Part shown: positions 25,392 to 32,393 of the stretch, in pieces | How the letters are laid out: each line of letters begins with the position of its first letter | Position numbering within the stretch: position 1 is the first letter of the stretch | Source of the DNA: Paenibacillus_AR sp051594765 | Lineage (GTDB): Bacteria; Bacillota; Bacilli; Paenibacillales; NBRC-103111 | Length of the DNA stretch: 64,000 bases | Assembly: GCF_051594765.1 (NCBI RefSeq) | Contig: NZ_JBPPGJ010000001.1 | Span: forward strand, 372,001-436,000 | Direction of reading: 5' to 3' | Made by a program: the position numbers and the translations under genes | The notes under the pieces: generated by a model | The model's input: the letters and a program-made list of their open reading frames with translations, nothing else | Database searches by the model: none | What the model was told of the DNA's origin: nothing

Positions 25392-27245
25392 TTACAGGTT
25401 GATCCAAGGGCGGCTGTTCCGCCTCGGCTCATAGGCCGGCCGCGAATTCCGGTGACGGTTCAAAAATTCCTGGAGAGGCGACTGCACGGCCCTCGCTCTA
25501 GGGCTGCTCCGCATACCGGTATCCTTCTTGGCCTCTTTTGCCGGGGAAGCCGCCTGCAGGACAGGCTCCATATTGCCGGCCGATTCCGCTTCCCCCCCAC
25601 CTGCATGGGGAGCTTGGTGCGGCTCGAAGGATGGGAATGCATAAGGGTTTGCATATGGAGTCGCATAGGTTTGGAGCGGCTCGGCTTCGGCCGGGGAGCT
25701 TGACATCGGGCTTACGCTCGCCCATACGTCTTCAGCAGCCGGATTGCCCGGATACTCCATTCCTTGGTACGGTGAAGCCTGCGGGATGCCCGCATACGGA
25801 GCATACATCGGGTACGGATAAGCCGTCGTCTCGGGCCATCCGTAACCCGGGGCGGGCATCGCATTCGGCATGACATTCGGCATCGCCTCAGGGAATTCCG
25901 CTGCTTCCACGGCAGGCATACCGTTCGGAACATCGATCCCTCCCATATACGGCTGCTCATTCCCAGCGGGAACCCAAGCGTACGGCAGATTCAGGGAGCC
26001 TCCGCCGCAGCCGCAATCCTGCTCGCCCCACATGGAGGGCTGCACCGCTTGCGGCTGCATGACCGGGTATGTTGGGGCATAAGGCATCTGTGCAATGGGC
26101 CAGGCCGGTTGAATATACGGATAACAGTCCTCTTCCACGGGAGCCCAGCCGGGATTCGCATAAGCCATCGCCTCCACGGCAGGCACAGGAATCTGGCCGA
26201 ACGGGTGCTGGGCTTGGGGCCATCCCTCTCCAGCCGTTACATGCGGGAACACAGGAATCTGCGGATACGTGGCGTATGGGTCCTGAAACGGAGGCAGCGG
26301 CGGGCAGATCGGCTTCGGCAGCTCCTTGGCGGCTTCCGCCAACGGCGCCGGATTGGCTCCGGTCGTAAGCGGAGCGGCCACCGGAGGGTACGGGGCCTTC
26401 TGCATCTCCATCATTCCCTCCAGAACGGGCAAGGGGTGATGCTCGGGTTTGGCCGCCGGCATCTTCGGCAGCTCCATGGCCGGAGCTTCCGGCTTCTCCG
26501 CGATGGGGGCAAGCGGCTTCTCGTTCACCGGCAGCAACGGCTTTTCATTGACTGGAAGCATGGGCTTCTCGTTCACCGGGGCATTCGGTTTTTCATTCAC
26601 CGGAGCGTTCGGCATCTCATTCATCGGAGCCGCCGGCTTCTCGTTGGCGGCTTCCACCGGTTTTTCGGCTTCAGGCGCGACAGGCTTCTCCGCCACCGGC
26701 TCCGCCGGCTTCTCGGCAGGGGCCTCGACTACAGGAGCCTCCACAACCGGGGCTTCCTCCACCGGAGCGGCGTTCTCGATCGGCGCCGTGTTCGCCTTGC
26801 CGATAGGCGCTGTATTGGCCTTGCCCATGGGCGCGGTGTCCGCCTTGCCCATAGGGGCGGTCAGCTCCGCCTTCGGCGTCGAGTGAATGTGCATCAGGGT
26901 GCCGTCCTGCTTCAGCTTGGGAATGTAGATGGTGTCCCCGGTCAGGAGGACACTGGGGTTTTTCAGGTGGGGGTTGGCGTCGATGAGCGCCTTCAGCGGA
27001 ACCTCCCAGGCCTTGGAGATCTTCCACATGGTGTCTCCCTGGGACACCGTCACCTTGTGCTTATACTCTACCGGGGGCTGCGGCACCGGCTTGGGCACCA
27101 TGGGAATCTTCACCTTCATGCCGACCTCGATGCGGTCCGGGTCCGCAATATGCGGATTCGCCGCGAGTAATTGCTCCAGCGTTACACCGTGCTTCTTCGC
27201 AATCTCGAAGAGGGTATCGCCTTTTTTGACCAGATGGATTTTCAA
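25392..27245 (-). CDS. safA: SafA-like spore coat/cortex morphogenetic protein with two LysM domains
   Basis: Two N-terminal LysM modules (residues 2-48 and 62-110; VKKGDTLFEIAKKHGVTLEQLL and VSQGDTMWKISKAWEVPLKALI) would bind peptidoglycan at the cortex-coat boundary. They are followed by octad repeats (residues 129-157 and 205-252), then a long region rich in Pro, Tyr, Met, Ala and Gln, a DCGCGGG cysteine cluster near residue 410, and a basic tail with RNSRP twice. B. subtilis SafA has one LysM and a comparable low-complexity tail, and directs inner-coat assembly. The position beside bofC matches B. subtilis. A sigma-E-like -10 element lies upstream. The domain role is secure; exact orthology is inferred. 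Confidence 0.85.
   Translation of the reverse strand: MKIHLVKKGDTLFEIAKKHGVTLEQLLAANPHIADPDRIEVGMKVKIPMVPKPVPQPPVEYKHKVTVSQGDTMWKISKAWEVPLKALIDANPHLKNPSVLLTGDTIYIPKLKQDGTLMHIHSTPKAELTAPMGKADTAPMGKANTAPIGKANTAPIENAAPVEEAPVVEAPVVEAPAEKPAEPVAEKPVAPEAEKPVEAANEKPAAPMNEMPNAPVNEKPNAPVNEKPMLPVNEKPLLPVNEKPLAPIAEKPEAPAMELPKMPAAKPEHHPLPVLEGMMEMQKAPYPPVAAPLTTGANPAPLAEAAKELPKPICPPLPPFQDPYATYPQIPVFPHVTAGEGWPQAQHPFGQIPVPAVEAMAYANPGWAPVEEDCYPYIQPAWPIAQMPYAPTYPVMQPQAVQPSMWGEQDCGCGGGSLNLPYAWVPAGNEQPYMGGIDVPNGMPAVEAAEFPEAMPNVMPNAMPAPGYGWPETTAYPYPMYAPYAGIPQASPYQGMEYPGNPAAEDVWASVSPMSSSPAEAEPLQTYATPYANPYAFPSFEPHQAPHAGGGEAESAGNMEPVLQAASPAKEAKKDTGMRSSPRARAVQSPLQEFLNRHRNSRPAYEPRRNSRPWINL
26484..26861 (-). repeat. Octad coding repeats in safA
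   Basis: Two runs of eight-residue repeats: about four copies of TAP(M/I)GKA(D/N) and about six copies around (A/L)P(V/M)NEKP(N/M/L). They are separated by an EEAPVVEAP- and AEKP-rich stretch. Codon-level divergence between units is small, so copy number is likely to vary between strains. Confidence 0.85.
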
Positions 27246-27342
27246 CCCGATGACCTCCTAATAATGTAATGGGGCGTAGCCGAGCCGGCCCGCCATACAA
27301 GACCGCACCAATCGTCCGGACCCATATCTAGAAGTTCCTTCC

Positions 27343-27371
27343 ATCCTATGCGGCGGCTGGGCAAATGTCCT
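27343..27371 (-). promoter_or_regulatory. Candidate sigma-E-type promoter of safA
   Basis: The -10-like CATAGGATGGA is identical to that upstream of spoIVFA and the spoIIB-like gene. The expected -35 position (AGGACATT) matches less well. It lies about 100 bases before the safA ATG. Confidence 0.45.
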
Positions 27372-27383
27372 TCCCGTTTCGCA

Positions 27384-27424
27384 CAAAAAAAATCCCTCAT
27401 TACACCATATGGTGATGAGGGATT
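27384..27424 (-). terminator. Terminator of the pheB-hom-thrB-pheA-ilvE operon
   Basis: AATCCCTCAT and CACC pair with GGTG and ATGAGGGATT on the minus strand, followed by eight Ts, about 35 bases after the ilvE stop. Confidence 0.9.
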
Positions 27425-27459
27425 GTCTTATAACGGGAAATATGGACTTCCCGTTCCGG

Positions 27460-28341
27460 TTATTCGTACACCTTCAGGCCGTCCTTGTCGACGATGCTGC
27501 GGAACTCATGAAGCAGTCGCGTGGTGACGGGACCCGCCTTGCCGGAGCCGATGGTCCGTCCGTCCACCTCGCGCACGGCAATAACCTCCGCCGCGGTGCC
27601 GGTGAAGAAGACCTCGTCGGCCACGTAGACGTCGTGCATGGTGAACGGCTCTTCCTTCAGCTTGATGCCCAGCTTCTCACACAGCTCGATGATGGCGAGA
27701 CGCGTGATTCCCTCCAATGCGCCACAGTATGTCGGAGGGGTGTACACCACGCCCCGCTTGACGATGAAGATGTTATCGGAGGAGCCCTCGGCAACGTAGC
27801 CTTGGGAGTTCAGCATGATCGCTTCGCCAACGTCGTGAAGATTGGCCTGGATTTTGACCAGGATGTTGTTCAGATAGTTCAGGGACTTGATCTTCGGGTT
27901 CAGGGCGTCCGGAATGTTGCGGCGCGGGGAGACCGAGATGGTCTTCAGGCCGTTCACATAAGCTTCCTCCGGATAGATGGCAAGCTGCTCCACGATGATG
28001 ATGACCCATGCCTTCGGAGAACGGCGGGGATCCAGGCCCAGGTCTCCGGGACCACGGGACACGACGAGGCGGATGTAGCCGTCGCGCAGGCCGTTCTTGC
28101 GGATCGTCTCCACCAGCGCGGATTCCATCTCCTCGTAGGAGAGGGGGATGTTCAGCATGATGGACTTGGCGGAATCATAGAGCCGGTCCAGGTGCTCCTT
28201 GCACTTGAAGATGGTGCCGTTGTAGATGCGGATGCCTTCGAAGATGCCATCCCCGTACAGGAAGCCATGATCGTAGACCGAGATCTTCGCGTCCTCTTTG
28301 GTAACGAATTGGCCGTTAAGATAAATCCACTGCTGTGCCAT
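27460..28341 (-). CDS. ilvE: Branched-chain amino-acid aminotransferase (class IV)
   Basis: It is a PLP enzyme that moves the amino group between glutamate and the branched-chain keto acids. At 293 residues it is the short fold-type IV form. The PLP lysine is K152 in KIKSLNYLNN, and other landmarks are YGDGIFEGIRIYNG (about 29-42), EGSSDNIFIV and FFTGTAAEVIAV. D-amino-acid aminotransferase and aminodeoxychorismate lyase share this fold, but the GTAAEV loop and the operon of homoserine and phenylalanine genes favour IlvE. It is the last gene before a strong terminator. Confidence 0.9.
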   Translation of the reverse strand: MAQQWIYLNGQFVTKEDAKISVYDHGFLYGDGIFEGIRIYNGTIFKCKEHLDRLYDSAKSIMLNIPLSYEEMESALVETIRKNGLRDGYIRLVVSRGPGDLGLDPRRSPKAWVIIIVEQLAIYPEEAYVNGLKTISVSPRRNIPDALNPKIKSLNYLNNILVKIQANLHDVGEAIMLNSQGYVAEGSSDNIFIVKRGVVYTPPTYCGALEGITRLAIIELCEKLGIKLKEEPFTMHDVYVADEVFFTGTAAEVIAVREVDGRTIGSGKAGPVTTRLLHEFRSIVDKDGLKVYE

Positions 28342-28358
28342 GATACGAATGAACCTCC

Positions 28359-29240
28359 TTAAGAATGGGTAGCGGAATAGGGATAGCAGGGGTAGGACCC
28401 CAATATGCGAACCTGGCAGCCCAGAGCCTCAATCTCCTCCAGAGCCGCAGGCAATAAGACCGATTCCAGCGAGCCTTCGATATCGATGTAGAAATAATAG
28501 CTACCGAGCCGCAGCTTGGTCGGACGGGATTCGATCTTCGACAGATTGATCCGCCGCCATGCGAAGGCGGAGAGCACCTGATGAAGCGCGCCGGGGAAAT
28601 CCTCGGGAAGCGTGACCAGAATGGTGGTCTTGTATGCATCTGCCGCCCGGAGTGACGGGGCTTCCTTGCCCACCAGGACGAACCGGGTATAGTTGTTGTG
28701 ATGGTCCGTTATATTGTGGGCCAAGCGCTCCAGACCATACATGGACGCCGCCATGCTCGTCCCGATGGCTGCCAGGCCCTCTCCGGGATGGTCCCGGACC
28801 AATCGGACTCCTTCGGCCGTGCTGCTGACGTATTCGAATTCCACCTGCGGCAGCTTCTCTCCCAGAAATTGGCGGCATTGGGCAATGGCCACATCAATAG
28901 AGAGAATCTTCCGGATCTGGCCGTAAGCCGGACCGCTCCCGTCCGGACCCATCAGCTCGGAGCCGTGTCCGATCAGATTCTGGACGGACGGATAGGTCCA
29001 TTCCGCCTGGATGGGCTGACTCTCCTCGTGGACCAGGGAATCGACATGAAGCCGCACGGACCCTTCGATGGTGTTCTCGATGGGGATGACGCCCAGATCG
29101 ATCCTGCCTTCGGAAGCCGCCGCGAAGATATCCGCCACCAGCTTGAAGGGGATGAACTCATGGTCCTCTCCCTGAAAAAAGTACACCGTCGCCTCATGGG
29201 AAACCGTGCCCACGGGGCCCAAAAAACCGATGCGCTTCAC
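28359..29240 (-). CDS. pheA: Prephenate dehydratase with ACT domain
   Basis: It converts prephenate to phenylpyruvate in phenylalanine synthesis. The 293-residue protein starts FLGPVGTVSHEAT and shows the substrate motif NYTRFVLVG (catalytic TRF). The C-terminal ACT domain has the phenylalanine-binding ESRP (KIESRPTKLRLG), implying feedback inhibition. There is no chorismate mutase domain. The start is GTG at 29240, overlapping the thrB stop as GTGA, with GGGGAG 8 bases upstream. Confidence 0.95.
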   Translation of the reverse strand: MKRIGFLGPVGTVSHEATVYFFQGEDHEFIPFKLVADIFAAASEGRIDLGVIPIENTIEGSVRLHVDSLVHEESQPIQAEWTYPSVQNLIGHGSELMGPDGSGPAYGQIRKILSIDVAIAQCRQFLGEKLPQVEFEYVSSTAEGVRLVRDHPGEGLAAIGTSMAASMYGLERLAHNITDHHNNYTRFVLVGKEAPSLRAADAYKTTILVTLPEDFPGALHQVLSAFAWRRINLSKIESRPTKLRLGSYYFYIDIEGSLESVLLPAALEEIEALGCQVRILGSYPCYPYSATHS

Positions 29241-30226
29241 GTGCGGATCTCCCCTTTAAGGTTTTGCATAAATGTACCCGAACCGGCAGTCTCTGTCAAG
29301 ACCTCTACACGGGGGCCCTCGGTGTCCGGCTTCAGCCAGCGGGTCTCCACGCCGATGCCGTGGCGGCCGAACATCTCGCGCAGGAACCGCTCCAGCTCCT
29401 CCTTGCGCCCGCCGTCCCGGTCGGACAAGGCCAGCATCGTTGGGCCCGCCCCCGATAAGGCAATGCCAAGGGCGCCATGATCGGCTGCTCCTTCAAGAAT
29501 CTCCGCCATGCCGGGCACCAGCGCGCTGCGGTAAGGCTGGTGGAGCTTGTCCGTCATAGCGAGCCGGATCATCTCCAGCCTGCCGGTGCACAACGCCGCC
29601 ACCAGGAGATTGGAGTGGCCGACGTTGAACACGGCGTCGCTCATGGCGACCTCCTTCGGGAGGGCATGGCGCGCCTTCTCCGTGGACAGCTGGAAGTCCG
29701 GCACGGCGACCAGCACCTCCAGCCTCTCATCTGGCGCCACCTTGATATGCTCCGCCCGGATGCCGTCCCAGTACGCCACCACCAGCCCGCCGAAGAGGGA
29801 AGCCCCCACGTTGTCCGGGTGCTTCTCGATGGAGCTGGCCAGTTGGAACAGCTCGTCATCCGACAGCGGCGAGCCGATCAAGGCATTGGCGGCGGTCAGG
29901 GCCGCCACGATGGCGGAGGCGCTGCTGCCGAGCCCACGGGCCAGCGGAATGTCGCTGTACATAGAGACGGACAGCTCGGGCACCTCCACACCCGCTCGGG
30001 CGAAGACCTGCTGGGCCACCTGGTAGATCAGGTTCGATTTGTCCAGGGGAATCCCCTTGCCCTCCAGCTCTTCCCCGTATAATTGAAACGTCGTTTTTCC
30101 CTCGCTCCTGCTCATCTCGACCCAAGTATACAGGTCCAGCGCAAGCCCGAGGGAATCGAAGCCGGGGCCCAGATTGGCCGTGCTGGCCGGCACCCGGACC
30201 CGGACTCCCGGATTGATCTTTCCCAT
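29237..30226 (-). CDS. thrB: Homoserine kinase
   Basis: It is a GHMP kinase phosphorylating homoserine for threonine synthesis. The ATP-binding motif PLARGLGSSASA lies at residues 94-105; STANLGPGFDSLGLALDLY at the N-terminus and GIALSGAGPTMLAL near the C-terminus complete the family pattern. The start at 30226 (MGKINPGVRV) has AAGGAG about 8 bases upstream; the longer open frame to 30319 overlaps hom. It has 329 residues. thrC, the usual partner, is not in the window. Confidence 0.95.
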   Translation of the reverse strand: MGKINPGVRVRVPASTANLGPGFDSLGLALDLYTWVEMSRSEGKTTFQLYGEELEGKGIPLDKSNLIYQVAQQVFARAGVEVPELSVSMYSDIPLARGLGSSASAIVAALTAANALIGSPLSDDELFQLASSIEKHPDNVGASLFGGLVVAYWDGIRAEHIKVAPDERLEVLVAVPDFQLSTEKARHALPKEVAMSDAVFNVGHSNLLVAALCTGRLEMIRLAMTDKLHQPYRSALVPGMAEILEGAADHGALGIALSGAGPTMLALSDRDGGRKEELERFLREMFGRHGIGVETRWLKPDTEGPRVEVLTETAGSGTFMQNLKGEIRT

Positions 30227-30266
30227 GATGAACGCTCCTTCAACTGTCGATCCCGTAACGGGCCGG

Positions 30267-31550
30267 TTAGCCCTCCACGCGGTACACGCTCTTGATCTCC
30301 TGCACGACTTCAAGCTCATCGAACACCTTCAGCACCCGTTTCATGGAGGCCTGATTGGCCTGGTGGGTGATGATGATGATCTCGGCCATCGGGTTGACCG
30401 GGTTCGGCTGCTGGTTCACCGACTCCAGGCTGACCTCGTTGTCCGCGAACACCTGGGTGATCTTCGCCAAGACGCCAGCCTTATCCGCCACATGCAGCAG
30501 GATATAGTACTTCGAAGTAATCTGCTCGTCGGTCTGCAGCTTCTTCTCATTATACGCGATGTTGACGGTACGGCCGTTCACACCTAGGCGGTGATTCTTG
30601 ACCACGGCTACCAGGTCCGCCACGATGGAGGTCGCCGTCGGCATCTCCCCGGCGCCCGGACCGTAGAACATGGTTTCGCCGACAGCCTCGCCGTACACAT
30701 AAACCGCGTTGTATACGCCGTTGACGGAAGCCAGCGGATGGGACTTCTTTATCATCGTCGGCTGTACGCTGACGCTGATCTGATCGTCCACCCGTTCGGC
30801 GATGCCGAGCAGCTTCACCTCATAGCCGAGACGCTTGCCGTAGGCAATGTCCTCCTTGCTGACCCGGCTGATCCCCTTGACGGACACATCCGACAAGGTA
30901 ACATCGGTCCGGAAGCCGAGGGTGGCCAGAATGGTCATCTTCCGGGCGGCGTCCAGCCCTTCCACATCGGAGGTCGGGTCCGCTTCGGCATAGCCCAGCT
31001 GCTGAGCTTCCCGCAGCACCTCTCCGTAATCGGCGCCTTCCTTGCTCATCTTGGTCAGGATGTAGTTGGTCGTGCCGTTGACGATGCCCATGATCTTGGT
31101 GATCCGGTCCGAAGAGAAGCCTTCGATCAGCGTACGGATGATCGGGATGCCGCCGGCGACGCTGGCCTCATAGAACACGTCGCAGCCCTTCTCGGCGGCG
31201 CGTGCCATGATCTCGGGCCCGTGCATCGCCATCAGGTCCTTATTGGCGGTCACGATATGCTTGCCGTTCTCGATGGCCTGCAGGATAAAACCCTTGGTCG
31301 GCTCGATGCCGCCCATCACCTCGATGACGACGTCGATCTCGGGATTCGAGATGATGTCCTCCGGCCTGTTGGTGAGCTTCCCCCGGTCCAAGGCGATGGA
31401 CCGGTTCTTGGTCAGATCCTGGACCAATACCTTCTCGATGACGAGGCCGGTGCCGGTCTGACGCTTCAAGTCCTCCTGATGTCCCTCCACGATCCGGACG
31501 ACGCCGGTGCCGACGGTGCCTAGGCCTAAGAGGCCGACTTTGATGGTCAT
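30267..31550 (-). CDS. hom: Homoserine dehydrogenase with C-terminal ACT domain
   Basis: It reduces aspartate semialdehyde to homoserine at the branch to threonine and methionine. The 427-residue protein has an N-terminal Rossmann motif GLLGLGTVGTGV (residues 6-17), the catalytic region with YEASVAGGIPIIRTL and MGIVNGTTNYIL, and a C-terminal ACT domain (from about 350) for threonine feedback. AGGAGG precedes the ATG. A hairpin lies 20-55 bases upstream, between pheB and hom. Confidence 0.96.
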   Translation of the reverse strand: MTIKVGLLGLGTVGTGVVRIVEGHQEDLKRQTGTGLVIEKVLVQDLTKNRSIALDRGKLTNRPEDIISNPEIDVVIEVMGGIEPTKGFILQAIENGKHIVTANKDLMAMHGPEIMARAAEKGCDVFYEASVAGGIPIIRTLIEGFSSDRITKIMGIVNGTTNYILTKMSKEGADYGEVLREAQQLGYAEADPTSDVEGLDAARKMTILATLGFRTDVTLSDVSVKGISRVSKEDIAYGKRLGYEVKLLGIAERVDDQISVSVQPTMIKKSHPLASVNGVYNAVYVYGEAVGETMFYGPGAGEMPTATSIVADLVAVVKNHRLGVNGRTVNIAYNEKKLQTDEQITSKYYILLHVADKAGVLAKITQVFADNEVSLESVNQQPNPVNPMAEIIIITHQANQASMKRVLKVFDELEVVQEIKSVYRVEG

Positions 31551-31570
31551 GATGATTCCTCCTGTTGGGA

Positions 31571-31606
31571 TAAAAGGATGCCCCGGCCCGAATGCCGGTC
31601 ATCCTT
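31571..31606 (-). promoter_or_regulatory. Hairpin between pheB and hom, possible attenuator or terminator
   Basis: On the minus strand AAGGATG and CCGG pair with CCGG and CATCCTT, followed by TTTAT, ending about 12 bases before the hom ribosome binding site. It may terminate the pheB transcript partially or set the hom level. I see no leader peptide or T-box. Confidence 0.5.
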
Positions 31607-31644
31607 CCCCCCATTAGTTGACTTCCGGGTAGGGCACGGGGCTC

Positions 31645-32097
31645 TCAGCCCTGACCCACGATAGATACCCGTTTGACACCGTCGTGCAGGCGCAGGGTAT
31701 CGAGCAAGGTAACGAACTGCTCGCCCATAAGCGAGGTGTCGACGGAGATCACCACGTTGGCCATCCCCTGCAGCGGGATGGTCTGGTGGATCGTCAGCAC
31801 GTTGCCCTCGAGGCTGGCGATCAGGGCCAATACCTTCGAAAGGATGCCCGAGCGGTGCTCCAGATCCATCGAAATGGTCACGATGCGCTCCCGCTCCAGC
31901 TTGCTCAAAGGAAAGATACCGTCTTTATATTTGTAGAAGGCGCTTCGGCTTAGTCCTGCCCGGTCCACGGCTTCGTGGATGGTCTTGGCATGCCCCTGGG
32001 CCAGCATCTCCTTAACCTGCATGGTCTTCACCAGCGCCTCCGGCAGGATGTCCTCCCGGACCAGGTAATACCGATCTGTAGGTTTTGTCTCCGGCAT
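31645..32097 (-). CDS. pheB: ACT-domain protein PheB (UPF0735)
   Basis: This is a 150-residue protein with an N-terminal helix-turn-helix-like part (IHEAVDRAGLSRSAFYKYKDGIFPL, about residues 40-64) and a C-terminal ACT domain (about 72-148). B. subtilis PheB lies upstream of pheA and was once called a chorismate mutase; the domain make-up suggests an amino-acid-responsive regulator. The ATG at 32097 is preferred to the TTG at 32118 because GGAGAGG precedes it. A good sigma-A promoter lies 50 bases upstream. Confidence 0.85.
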   Translation of the reverse strand: MPETKPTDRYYLVREDILPEALVKTMQVKEMLAQGHAKTIHEAVDRAGLSRSAFYKYKDGIFPLSKLERERIVTISMDLEHRSGILSKVLALIASLEGNVLTIHQTIPLQGMANVVISVDTSLMGEQFVTLLDTLRLHDGVKRVSIVGQG

Positions 32098-32145
32098 AAC
32101 CGTATTCGTCCTCTCCAAAAAGACTTTTGTTTACCTATAGTGGAC

Positions 32146-32174
32146 ATTATAGCGGAATCTAACGGATCCGGCAA
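32146..32174 (-). promoter_or_regulatory. Sigma-A promoter of pheB and the amino-acid operon
   Basis: TTGCCG and a perfect TATAAT are 17 bases apart on the minus strand, about 50 bases before the pheB ATG. The stretch 32175-32332 upstream shows no further recognisable element. Confidence 0.75.
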
Positions 32175-32332
32175 TAGGCCGGAGCGAATTTTTCGCCCGG
32201 CTTGTCTGCTCCTGCTATGAATGCAGAGGATCCCGAACAAGCAATACACTGATTTTACCACATCGGCGGTGATCGTCCATAGCTTCCCCCGGATGCATAC
32301 GACCCGGCCCCCCCCATGACCCGGCGTACGGC

Positions 32333-32371
32333 AAAAAGCCCCCAACCCATGTATCGAACACGGGTTGGAGG
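32333..32371 (-). terminator. Terminator of nasC
   Basis: CTCCAACCC pairs with GGGTTGGGG on the minus strand and is followed by CTTTTTG. It lies about 22 bases past the nasC stop. Confidence 0.8.
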
Positions 32372-32393
32372 TTTTGTCGGTGGAGAAAGTAGC

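Noticed and set aside
32098..32332. T-box leader for the amino-acid operon
   Set aside because: No T-box core (TGGNACCGCG) is seen upstream of pheB, hom or ilvE.
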